Positions 17,806 to 25,713 of a stretch of DNA of 64,000 nt are shown here, piece after piece. The notes under the pieces were generated by a model. It did not search any database, had not been told where the DNA came from, and worked only from the letters and a program-made list of their open reading frames with translations. This DNA comes from Planctomycetaceae bacterium (GTDB lineage Bacteria > Planctomycetota > Planctomycetia > Planctomycetales > Planctomycetaceae): the NCBI GenBank assembly GCA_019636285.1, contig JAHBXV010000002.1:124001-188000 (forward strand), read 5' to 3'. The position numbers and the translations under genes are program-made. Position 1 is the stretch's first letter, and each line of letters starts with the position of its first letter.

Positions 17806-19290
17806 TTAGTTCTCGGCTCCGGCCTTGCGGAGAATCACGAATCGCTTGCCGGCATCATCCTTCAGGTGGACGACCACGCCGTCGGTCAGCGAATGCTTGG
17901 CGAGTTCCTCCTGGAACTGGGCCACCGAACCGACCGGCTGACCCCCGACGCGTTCAATCACCTGGCCCGCTTCAATCCCGGCCGCGGCCGCGAGACTGTC
18001 CGGCTTCACGTTCGTGACCACTACTCCCGAACCTTCGGCCAGGCCAAGCTGCTTGGCCGTGGAGGCGTTCAAGTCGGAAAGCTCGAGGCCAAGGTCATCA
18101 ATTTCCTTGCCCGAGGGCGCTTCCGTTTTGGCTAAAACGGTCGTCGTTTCGGGCATTTCCGCGATGGTCACTTGCAGCGTCTGCTGCTTGCCGCCGCGAA
18201 TCACCTGCACCGGATACGCCTTGCCGATATCGCATTTCTCGACCACATCCTGCAAACGGGCCGGACCATCAATCGCCACGCCGTTAAGTGACAGGATCAC
18301 ATCGCCCGGCTCCAAGCCAGCCTTCGCCGCCGGCGAATTGGGCATGACGCGCTGGACGATCGCCCCCTGGCGAGTCTTCACGCCAAACTGCCCGGCCAAC
18401 TCGGCGTTGACCGCGGAAATCGCCGTCCCGATGTAACCCCGACGAACCGAACCATGCTCCGCGAGTTGCTGGCTGACCCAACTGGCGATGTGGACGGGAA
18501 TCGCGAAGCCGATGCCGTCGTAACCGCCGCTGCGCGAGGCGATGGCCGTGTTGATGCCAATGACTTCTCCATCCAGGTTGAGCAGTGGACCGCCGCTGTT
18601 GCCGGGGTTGATGGCCGCATCGGTCTGGAGGAAATCGGCCCGGTCGACGATGCCTTGCTGACGACCCTTGGCGGAAATAATCCCGGCAGTGACCGTGGTT
18701 TCCAGACCGAATGGGCTGCCGACCGCGAGAACCCAGTCGCCCACCTGAACGGCATGGCTGTCGCCCATCCGCAACGGCTTCAGGTCCGAGGCCCCTTCGA
18801 TTCGCAGCACGGCGACGTCGGTTCGGGGATCGACATGAATGTCCTTGGCGATGAACTCACGACCGTCGTTCAGGCGGATTTTGACCTCGTCGGCTCCGTC
18901 CACCACATGGCCGTTGGTGACGATCAGTCCCGAGTCATCGATCACGAAGCCCGAACCCAGGCCGCGCTGCTGCGGCTGCACCTGGCGGCGTTGCCGAAAC
19001 ATTTCCCGCATCTGCGGATCGTTCTTGAAGAAGTCGCGGAATGGCAGCGATTCGTCATCGAAGGGAAGGGCATTGGTCGCGGCCTTCGAGCGCGTGAGGG
19101 TTTCGATCGCGACGATGCTCGGCGAAGCCTCGGCCGCGACACGTCGAAAGGCCGTGGAAAGATCGTGGGCTTTAGCGACTCCGTCGACAGCGACGGCAGT
19201 CTGGCGATCGGCCCAGGAAATAGCGGCCAGCACCATCGCCACAGAGGCGAAGCCGGGTGCCAGCCAGGAAAACCAGCGACTGCGATTCAT
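17806..19290 (-). CDS. HtrA/DegP-family serine protease with two PDZ domains
   Basis: The 494-residue exported protease has an N-terminal hydrophobic signal/anchor (FASVAMVLAAISWADRQ), a trypsin-like domain with the triad H128 (VTNGHVV), D158 (DPRTDVAVLRI) and S232 (NPGNSGGPLL), and two PDZ domains at about 300-385 and 405-490. It degrades or refolds damaged envelope proteins. A Met/Arg/Gln-rich loop at about 90-108 corresponds to the variable LA loop. An AAAGGAG ribosome site stands eight bases before the ATG. A rho-independent terminator directly follows, so it is probably monocistronic. Confidence 0.95.
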   Translation of the reverse strand: MNRSRWFSWLAPGFASVAMVLAAISWADRQTAVAVDGVAKAHDLSTAFRRVAAEASPSIVAIETLTRSKAATNALPFDDESLPFRDFFKNDPQMREMFRQRRQVQPQQRGLGSGFVIDDSGLIVTNGHVVDGADEVKIRLNDGREFIAKDIHVDPRTDVAVLRIEGASDLKPLRMGDSHAVQVGDWVLAVGSPFGLETTVTAGIISAKGRQQGIVDRADFLQTDAAINPGNSGGPLLNLDGEVIGINTAIASRSGGYDGIGFAIPVHIASWVSQQLAEHGSVRRGYIGTAISAVNAELAGQFGVKTRQGAIVQRVMPNSPAAKAGLEPGDVILSLNGVAIDGPARLQDVVEKCDIGKAYPVQVIRGGKQQTLQVTIAEMPETTTVLAKTEAPSGKEIDDLGLELSDLNASTAKQLGLAEGSGVVVTNVKPDSLAAAAGIEAGQVIERVGGQPVGSVAQFQEELAKHSLTDGVVVHLKDDAGKRFVILRKAGAEN

Positions 19291-20005
19291 TTCAAAACTC
19301 CTTTGGGAAGCACAAATTCAGGTAGGTTGCGTCAGCGGATGTTGTGGACAAGCCCGGAATTAGAACCTCGTGAAACGCTTGTCTCAGCCCGGAGAGAAAT
19401 GTTTCACAGAGTCCCAATGGACGTTCCCGGCATGGTCGCCATGGCGGAGGGACGCGGCCAAGAGAGGCTTAGTGGCTGCACAAGTTTCACTTCGGGGATT
19501 CCCCCATCAAACTGGGAGATCCGTGAATACTTGGCAGCCGGGTCCTCAAACCATTCCGTTGTCTGTCTCTTGTCCGAACGTCCCTTGTTCGCGTTTGGCC
19601 TGCAACCTTCTACGACGGCGTGAACCGGTTTGTTGGGGTTCCTTCAAGATTTTCAACCCCGCCGGGGCCGTATTCGACTCCGCGCAAGTCCATTTTCTCT
19701 CTCGAATTGAGCACATCGATCGCCGTCGAACTCGCTCGGTTTTCTCTCGAAATTGAAAGCTAATCGTCCGATCGCCTCGACCCGGTTGTTTGGAAAAAGT
19801 CCCGCCAGTCCGCATCGGGAAGGGGATTTTCCGCGTTCGTTTCCGACGCTAGACTGATGGGCGACGAGAACCTCCGGCTGGGACCGTTGGTGCTTTCTCT
19901 TCCTCTGCGAGTTGAGGAGGAGGGCTCGGTTTCGAGAGGGGCTTGATGCGGCGGTAGGAGATAGTCCGCCGCGATTCGGCAGTCGATCGAAGGTAAAACG
20001 CCATC
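19291..20005. other. Long intergenic region without a gene
   Basis: This 715-base region lies between the divergent htrA and rnc starts. Open frames here are short and have no recognisable sequence. I see no strong hairpin or match to the repeat families of this window. It should contain the promoters of both genes. Confidence 0.5.
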
Positions 20006-20800
20006 GTGGATTTTGCGCAAGCGGACCTGTTTGATCGGTGTGAAGAAGCCATTGGCTACCGGTTTCGCGACCGGAGTCTGCTGGAACGCTGTCTCACGCA
20101 TTCGTCCGCCGCGAGAACCCGTCTCGACTCGAACGAGCGTCTCGAGTTCTTGGGTGATGCCATCCTGGGGGCGATTGTCTGCGAAGTTCTTTACGAGCGG
20201 TTGCCCCAGGAGCCGGAAGGCGAAATGACGCGGATCAAGTCGGCGGTTGTCAGCCGGTTGATCTGCGCGCAAGTCAGCGACTTGATGGGACTACCCGACT
20301 GCCTGATTGTGGGCAAAGGTCTGCAATTTGGCGTGGCGATGCCGCAATCGCTGGTGGCGGCCGTCTTCGAATCGATCCTCGCGGGCATCTATCTCGACGG
20401 AGGATGGGGCGAAGCCTGTGCGTTCGTCCGGCGAGCCATGGGCCCGATCATCGAGGAATTGCTGCAAACCACCCAGGGACGAAACTACAAGAGTCTCCTG
20501 CAACAACTCGTGCAGAAGGACCGGGGCGAAACCCCGCGCTACGTGGTTCTCGCCGAAAGTGGCCCCGACCACTCAAAGTTTTTCCGTGTCGCGGCCGTCA
20601 TTGGCGACAAGCGTTTCGCGGCCGCGTGGGGGCCCAACAAGAAGGCCGCTCAGCAGCGTGCGGCCGAAAACGCCTGGTTCGCGCTCCACGGCCAGGAACC
20701 TCCTTGTGATGACACTCATCCCGAGTCCATCGATCAGGACGATGACGACTCGGGCGAACTCTTCCTAGATGGCGCCGGCGCGGCGGACTCGGTCGACTGA
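20006..20800 (+). CDS. rnc: Ribonuclease III
   Basis: The 264-residue endonuclease cuts double-stranded RNA during rRNA processing and mRNA decay. The RNase III domain shows the signature ERLEFLGDA (44-52) with further acidic metal ligands downstream. A double-stranded RNA binding domain follows at about 170-240 (NYKSLLQQL, then AWGPNKKAAQQRAAENAW). An acidic tail of about 25 residues (DQDDDDSGELFLD) is extra. The start is a GTG at 20006, with an AAGG site about 12 bases upstream. A copy of the 26-bp repeat family lies 31 bases after the stop. Confidence 0.95.
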   Translation: MDFAQADLFDRCEEAIGYRFRDRSLLERCLTHSSAARTRLDSNERLEFLGDAILGAIVCEVLYERLPQEPEGEMTRIKSAVVSRLICAQVSDLMGLPDCLIVGKGLQFGVAMPQSLVAAVFESILAGIYLDGGWGEACAFVRRAMGPIIEELLQTTQGRNYKSLLQQLVQKDRGETPRYVVLAESGPDHSKFFRVAAVIGDKRFAAAWGPNKKAAQQRAAENAWFALHGQEPPCDDTHPESIDQDDDDSGELFLDGAGAADSVD

Positions 20801-20831
20801 GCGACCGCAGAGACCGTTTCCATCGCGGAAA

Positions 20832-20857
20832 TTAGCCGCGACCCGCAGGGGAACGCT
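20832..20857 (+). repeat. 26-bp intergenic repeat, copy 1 (divergent)
   Basis: The copy begins TTAGCCGCGACCC and ends AACGCT. It can fold as a stem (AG-CGC-CCC with GGG-CG-CT) around a GCA loop. It lies between the convergent rnc and GYF-protein genes. Relatives are at 47656, 53934 and 55221. Confidence 0.85.
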
Positions 20858-20888
20858 GCCCTTCCTCGACCCTCGACTTAACCGCCAG

Positions 20889-22460
20889 TTACAGCGACGG
20901 TGCGGGAAGTTTCATCAATCGTGCCGCTTCGGTCAGGTGGAGTTTCACGTCTTCCTCGGACCGCGATTTCTCCTTGAGCGGCTTCGCGAAGACGTCCTTG
21001 AACCGATACTTGGCGGCATAGAACAGATTTTGACGGATCGGTTTCAGAGAGCTTTTGGGAGCCGATTTCAGGGAGGCTTCCAGGTCTTTTGAAATCGGCT
21101 CCAGTGTCTGCATGCTCTTCTGGCCGAATTGCTGCCATTCCGCGTCGCCGGCATTTGCCGCCCGCATTTTCCCGATCTCGGCCGCCATCGTGTTCATGGT
21201 GTTGTAATAGTCCGCGAGATTCCCCTGCGACTCGGGAATCAACATCCAGCCGCCATACAACAGCCCCACGACGACCACCGCGCCGATCGCGATCCCCGTC
21301 GAACCGCCGCCCAACCCCTTGAGCATTCCCCCAAGATCGAATCCACCACCGCCCGAGGATCGTTTTGGCGCCGGCTTCGGCGGAGCGGCGCGCATCGGGG
21401 CGGCCATTGGCTTCGGGGCCGACCAGGCCGGTGGGCTCGAAAACGACGCTGGGGCTGGCTTGGGGGCTTCCTCGACGGCGGGTTTTGGTGTTTCGACGGG
21501 CACAACGGCTTTCACCGGTTCAGGCTTGGGCTCGGCGACTTCCACTTTGGGTGCCGGTTTGGGGGCCTCGACCTTCGCGACGGGCTCGACGGGTTTCACG
21601 GGCTGCGGTGGGGCGGCTGGCTTTTCCACGGCCACCGGGGCAGCAGGCTTCGGGGCCACGGGAGCGGCCGGAACTACGGCGGCGGGAGCGACCGGCGCAA
21701 CCGGAGCAGGTGGTGGAGCCGTTGGCGCGGGCGGCGGAGCCGCCGGCGCCGACCAGAGAAACGTCGCCGTGGCCACCGGCTGATAGGCCCCGTAAAGGCC
21801 CGGCTTCACCGCATCATTCATCGTGAGGCGTTGGTCACGGTACCACTGCTGCAAGTCTTGCAGCGAGACCGGACCGAATTCCTGGCCGCGAATCCACGCA
21901 TACCAGAGCTGATCCTGCGTTGGCGGGGCGGGAACCGGAGGGGGCGGGGTCGGCCGCGAAGGAGCCGCTTCCCGTAGCGCGGTCTTCGATTCAAAACTGT
22001 CCGTATCCGTCAGCGAGGGGCTCGTCGGCCGGTTTTCGATGGTGACCGTTGAGGACTGGAACGGCATCGCCGCCATCAGTCGTCCAATCGATCCCGCGCG
22101 CCGTCGCTTTCCGTCCTCGCCCATCCAAACGTCATCGTCCGCCCCCAACTCGCCGCTTTCGGCAAGTTGCACGAGTTCCTCGAACGAGATCGGGCCCAGC
22201 GTGCAGCCCAGCGATTCGTAAAACCAACCCGTTTCCCGGACTGCCGAATCACTCTCGAACGTGGCCGTCGCCACGGTGGGGCTCTCGAGACCGCTGTTTC
22301 CGCGTGCAATCGACGAGACTGCCTTCCAGCCGCCAGATGTCCCCTGTCGGACGAGATCCGTGGGAGACAACGTCTCCGAAGTGACAAGTTCTTCCAGATC
22401 CTCCAGCGTCACGGGCCCGAACTCTTCACCAAAAAGCTGGTAATACCACTCACTGGACAT
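20889..22460 (-). CDS. Triple GYF-domain protein with Pro/Ala linker and membrane anchor
   Basis: The 523-residue protein contains three GYF_2-type domains at about 4-55, 78-130 and 188-240, each with the pattern W-Y-x...G-P-[VI]-[ST]-[LF] (EWYYQLFGEEFGPVTL, GWFYESLGCTLGPISF, LWYAWIRGQEFGPVSL). A long Pro/Ala/Val/Lys-rich linker (about 243-400) follows, then one membrane segment (GIAIGAVVVVGLLYGGWML) and a 90-residue helical C-terminus. GYF domains bind proline-rich peptides, so it is probably a membrane-anchored adaptor; the linker could itself be a ligand. An AGGAGC ribosome site supports the ATG at 22460. Confidence 0.88.
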   Translation of the reverse strand: MSSEWYYQLFGEEFGPVTLEDLEELVTSETLSPTDLVRQGTSGGWKAVSSIARGNSGLESPTVATATFESDSAVRETGWFYESLGCTLGPISFEELVQLAESGELGADDDVWMGEDGKRRRAGSIGRLMAAMPFQSSTVTIENRPTSPSLTDTDSFESKTALREAAPSRPTPPPPVPAPPTQDQLWYAWIRGQEFGPVSLQDLQQWYRDQRLTMNDAVKPGLYGAYQPVATATFLWSAPAAPPPAPTAPPPAPVAPVAPAAVVPAAPVAPKPAAPVAVEKPAAPPQPVKPVEPVAKVEAPKPAPKVEVAEPKPEPVKAVVPVETPKPAVEEAPKPAPASFSSPPAWSAPKPMAAPMRAAPPKPAPKRSSGGGGFDLGGMLKGLGGGSTGIAIGAVVVVGLLYGGWMLIPESQGNLADYYNTMNTMAAEIGKMRAANAGDAEWQQFGQKSMQTLEPISKDLEASLKSAPKSSLKPIRQNLFYAAKYRFKDVFAKPLKEKSRSEEDVKLHLTEAARLMKLPAPSL

Positions 22461-22908
22461 CGACGACGCTCCTGCAAGGTGCCCGGGCCATGGCCGCCGA
22501 ACACCGCGAAGACGAGAGAAAAGCAACCGATACAGCCCGTTCGCCGCGCGGCTTGATCCCTGATGATTTGAACAGAACCAGCCGGAGGACAACAGCAATT
22601 TCATTGTCGAAAGTGTCGCGGCGCGACGCAACTATCGCGTTCCGCTACTTGTGGAATCGACATGCGGATGACCTCTCCCCGTCGCGTCATATCCCTGACT
22701 GATCTGGAGTTAAAGGTTTGAAGAGGATTTCGCGAAGATCGCCGACTCCCGGTCGATTCGACCCCTCTGCCCCAATTTCCCCTTGGAGAATCGTCCACCG
22801 TACCTAGGATGAAGGCAACCGGCGGCTCAAGTTCCTGAGACCTCTGCCTGGCCGCCGCTTCGCCCGCATCTTCCGATCGGCATCAATCCCGGCATCATGG
22901 GGAAGCAC
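22461..22908. other. Divergent intergenic region without a gene
   Basis: This gap lies between the GYF-protein start (minus) and the pterin dehydratase start (plus). No repeat, RNA or convincing small gene was found; the promoters could not be resolved by eye. Confidence 0.5.
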
Positions 22909-23277
22909 ATGTCCACCACGCTAACTACCGACGCCCTGCTCCAGAAGCGCTGCCTTCCCTGCGAAGGCGGAGTCCCGAAACTCGATTCCCAGGAAACTGC
23001 CGCGCTCTTGCCGACCGTTCCCGGATGGTCGGTCGTCCACGATGGCGAACGGATTCGCAAAGAGTGGGTCGTCAAGAATTTCGACGCAGCTCTCGCGTTC
23101 TTCAACGAGGTGGCTCGGGTCGCCAACGATGAAGGGCATCATCCCGACTTGCATCTCGTTGGCTTCCGCAACGTCGCCATCGAAATCTGGACACACGCAA
23201 TCGGCGGGCTTTCCGAGAACGATTTCATCCTGGCCGCGAAAATCGACCAGTTGCCCATCGAATTGAAGGCCAAATGA
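22909..23277 (+). CDS. phhB: 4a-hydroxytetrahydrobiopterin dehydratase (pterin-4a-carbinolamine dehydratase)
   Basis: The 122-residue protein matches the PCD/DCoH family over its full length, including the active-site EGHHPDL His pair and the flanking VAIEIWTHAIGGLSENDFILAAKIDQL. It dehydrates 4a-hydroxy-tetrahydropterin during recycling of the cofactor of aromatic amino acid hydroxylases, or acts in related pterin metabolism. Two in-frame ATG codons exist (22897 and 22909); the second is slightly favoured. No phenylalanine hydroxylase gene lies nearby. Confidence 0.93.
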   Translation: MSTTLTTDALLQKRCLPCEGGVPKLDSQETAALLPTVPGWSVVHDGERIRKEWVVKNFDAALAFFNEVARVANDEGHHPDLHLVGFRNVAIEIWTHAIGGLSENDFILAAKIDQLPIELKAK

Positions 23278-23317
23278 GCGAGCCCCGAAATCGTGACCGT
23301 TCACATCGGAACCTGGA

Positions 23318-24778
23318 TCACCGCTTGGATGCGACGAACTGGCTGAGGATTTCGAGGTTTTTCGCAAACGTGGCCGATTCGATGATCGGCGCCGTCTTGC
23401 GATGGTATTTCAGCTCGCCCGTTTCGACCCAGGCGCCGCGACTGTCCAGTTTGGCAATCACTTCCCGAACAACGTCGGGTTTCGGTGAACCCGCCCGGAT
23501 CGCGAAGATGGTGTCGGCCTGTCGCTTCCGCTCCTGGTCGTTCAAACCCTTGAGCTTCTCAAGCTGTTTGCGAAGCTGTGGCACTTTGCTGTCGACAATA
23601 AAGCCGTAATGCGTCGGCAAATCGTCATCCCGATCCGTGAGCTGGTAGTCCTTCGTCATGTACAGCGGCCGATTGGTTTCCATTTCCAGAAATCGCGGCA
23701 GGCGTCCATCCGCTCGAGTCGACCGCTCCAGGTAGTCGAGCGCTTTGGGAATCGGAGCCAGAAATCGGTCCTCGCCCGTCTCGGCGTATAGCATCATCAG
23801 CGCGACGATAACCCCCTGTGACTCACTCCCGGAAACAGCCGCGGGCTCGAATTTCCGGGCCCAGCAGGGCTGGGTCTCGAAGTTGTATTGCTGAGCCCAT
23901 GCCGGCTGGGGCTCGGGCAATTGAGCCGCCAGCAGAAATTCGGCTCCGCGAATGGCCGCTTTATGGTAGCGCGGTTCCTTGTAGAGCCGAGCCGCCAGCA
24001 GCAGCATCTCGATCGTGTCGGCCATCGCGTTGTCGTTCAGAGTCGGATACCACCAGTAATCGCCCCCCGGATACTTCCGCGGCCAATCGCTGGTGAGCGT
24101 CGCCGGTTTGAGCGTCAGCCCCGGCGGATGATGCGGCTGTCCATCAAAGCCCTGTGCCCAGGCACCATTCGGGAGCTGCGCCGTCAGCACAGCTTCCAGT
24201 GCAGTTTCCACGGCTTTGTGTAACTTTTGATCCTTGCGATCGAGCGCTGTGTCCAGACGCATCAGGAATCGAAGCGCCGACTGCGTTTTGTCGTCATCGA
24301 ACGTACTGACGTTGAACGGCCGCTTCTTCTTGACGTTCCCATCCGACAGGTAGGCGGTCTTTGCCCGGCGATCCGGCTCGAAACTGACCGAATCGGTCCA
24401 GCAGCCGCTCTGGAGCTGCCCCTGTAGCACGCAATCGGCCGCGGCCCGTGCCGCGGCCAGGCACGACTCATCCTTTGTTCTCAGGTAGGCTTCGGTATAG
24501 GCCAGGCCGACTGTTGGCGTACCCGGCGGTTGAATCCACAGCGTGTCGGGGGTCGTTCGGCCTTCCCCCTCCCGCAGCGACAGGTCCGCCGAATACTTGT
24601 AGACATACCCGCCATGCGAAGCGACCACCTGACTATAGAATTGCACGGCCTTCGTCATCGCCTCGCGTGCCTCCTTCGCGAGATCGTCGTCGGCCGCCGA
24701 GACCGGCAAGCCTGCGAATGCCGCGACAACCGTCAGACCAACCACCATGCGACCGAGCCGCCAGCCTGATGCGATCAT
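23318..24778 (-). CDS. Secreted pectate lyase-like protein (PL10 family)
   Basis: The 486-residue protein has a signal peptide (MVVGLTVVAAFAGLPVSA) and an alpha-helical toroid body with family PL10 (pectic acid lyase) features. These include the early GGYVYKYS, NGAWAQGFDG, the repeated aromatic helix pairs, and the late WAQQYN...WARKFEPAAVSGSES segment. It would cleave polygalacturonate by beta-elimination outside the cytoplasm. Many planctomycete paralogues are distant from characterised lyases, so activity is not certain. A GGAAG ribosome site precedes the ATG. The stop lies 40 bases from the convergent phhB stop. Confidence 0.85.
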   Translation of the reverse strand: MIASGWRLGRMVVGLTVVAAFAGLPVSAADDDLAKEAREAMTKAVQFYSQVVASHGGYVYKYSADLSLREGEGRTTPDTLWIQPPGTPTVGLAYTEAYLRTKDESCLAAARAAADCVLQGQLQSGCWTDSVSFEPDRRAKTAYLSDGNVKKKRPFNVSTFDDDKTQSALRFLMRLDTALDRKDQKLHKAVETALEAVLTAQLPNGAWAQGFDGQPHHPPGLTLKPATLTSDWPRKYPGGDYWWYPTLNDNAMADTIEMLLLAARLYKEPRYHKAAIRGAEFLLAAQLPEPQPAWAQQYNFETQPCWARKFEPAAVSGSESQGVIVALMMLYAETGEDRFLAPIPKALDYLERSTRADGRLPRFLEMETNRPLYMTKDYQLTDRDDDLPTHYGFIVDSKVPQLRKQLEKLKGLNDQERKRQADTIFAIRAGSPKPDVVREVIAKLDSRGAWVETGELKYHRKTAPIIESATFAKNLEILSQFVASKR

Positions 24779-25249
24779 GAAAAACTTCCCGATCAGGATT
24801 CACGTGCCTACCGTGCGATTGAAGGCGCCTGGCGCCACCCGCTACGATAGAGGGGTGCCTCGAAGGTCTCAAGAGTCTATTTTCAAAGATGTTACGGCAA
24901 TTTCGGAGTGTCGCGTCTTACCGTTTCCTCACCACACTTGCAGCCTGAAGCCCTCTGGAATACTCTACTGAATTCCCGATCTTCTGGCCGGAACCACCAT
25001 TGCGTGTGATGTTCCTGTCAGAAGTGCTTGAGGCGAAATAAGTTCGGTTCACGGTTTCGCGTCGGGCGGTGCGTGCAGCGAGTTCATCTTCGGCCAGATC
25101 GACGGCATTGCGGATTCCTGTTCGCAATGACGCCCCAGAGGCGAGGAATGCGGTCAGCCGGGTGAACCCGCGATGGCCTGAAATTGAGTGAGTGACGCGG
25201 TGGACCGGCCGTTGGCCGCCTCGCGGTTGGAGCGTGAAGGAAATTCGTT
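24779..25249. other. Divergent intergenic region without a gene
   Basis: This 471-base region separates the pectate lyase (minus) from the small basic protein (plus). No gene or repeat family was seen. It must contain the promoter of the small basic protein gene, which I could not place confidently. Confidence 0.5.
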
Positions 25250-25489
25250 GTGTCGATCGATAAGTCATTAAAGCGTCAAGGTCGTCTGACACGCACCCGA
25301 AACGTGCTGCAGCGTCACGAACGTATCACCCAGATGCAGTCCGATGACCGCTGGGTCGAAGGGCAAAGCCCCTTCGGTTTGCCCAAGTTGCGGGTCGTGA
25401 AACTCGTGCTGGGCAAGAAAAAGAAAAAGAAAGCGGCCGAGGGTGCCGATGCTAAGGGCGATAAGAAGAAGGCCGCCAAGAAGAAATAA
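25250..25489 (+). CDS. PVC-superphylum small basic protein (TIGR04137-like)
   Basis: The 79-residue, very basic protein reads MSIDKSLKRQGRLTRTRNVL, then an SPFGLPKLRVVKL core and a Lys-rich tail. This closely fits the small basic protein family restricted to Planctomycetes, Verrucomicrobia and Chlamydiae. The role is not established; size and charge suggest ribosome or RNA association. The start is GTG, with a GAAGGA site eight bases upstream. A strong rho-independent terminator follows 37 bases after the stop, so it is a single-gene unit. Confidence 0.92.
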   Translation: MSIDKSLKRQGRLTRTRNVLQRHERITQMQSDDRWVEGQSPFGLPKLRVVKLVLGKKKKKKAAEGADAKGDKKKAAKKK

Positions 25490-25526
25490 CGCGCCGGAAC
25501 AAGGTGCTCGGACCGATGTGAAACGG

Positions 25527-25561
25527 GGGCGGACTTCCTTATCGGAAGTTCGCCCTTTTTT
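25527..25561 (+). terminator. Rho-independent terminator after the small basic protein gene
   Basis: A 12-bp stem (GGGCGGACTTCC / GGAAGTTCGCCC, one G-U wobble, loop TTATC) is followed by six T. Confidence 0.93.
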
Positions 25562-25713
25562 CGTCTCCGGAGGTTCGAGCGTCTCGGGTCAACGAGCGAC
25601 CGGTTCCGCGGCATGCTTCCCGTCGCCAGTCGGCCGAGCGGGGGATTGTCGCGGCACTTCTGCCGGTGTCCGCTCGCTGACGAATTCGAGACGCCATCCA
25701 GGAAGGATGGCCC

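Noticed and set aside
21129-21977. Gly/Arg-rich open frames on the plus strand over the GYF-protein linker
   Set aside because: They are shadows of the Pro/Ala-rich linker; the minus-strand frame carries the GYF domains.
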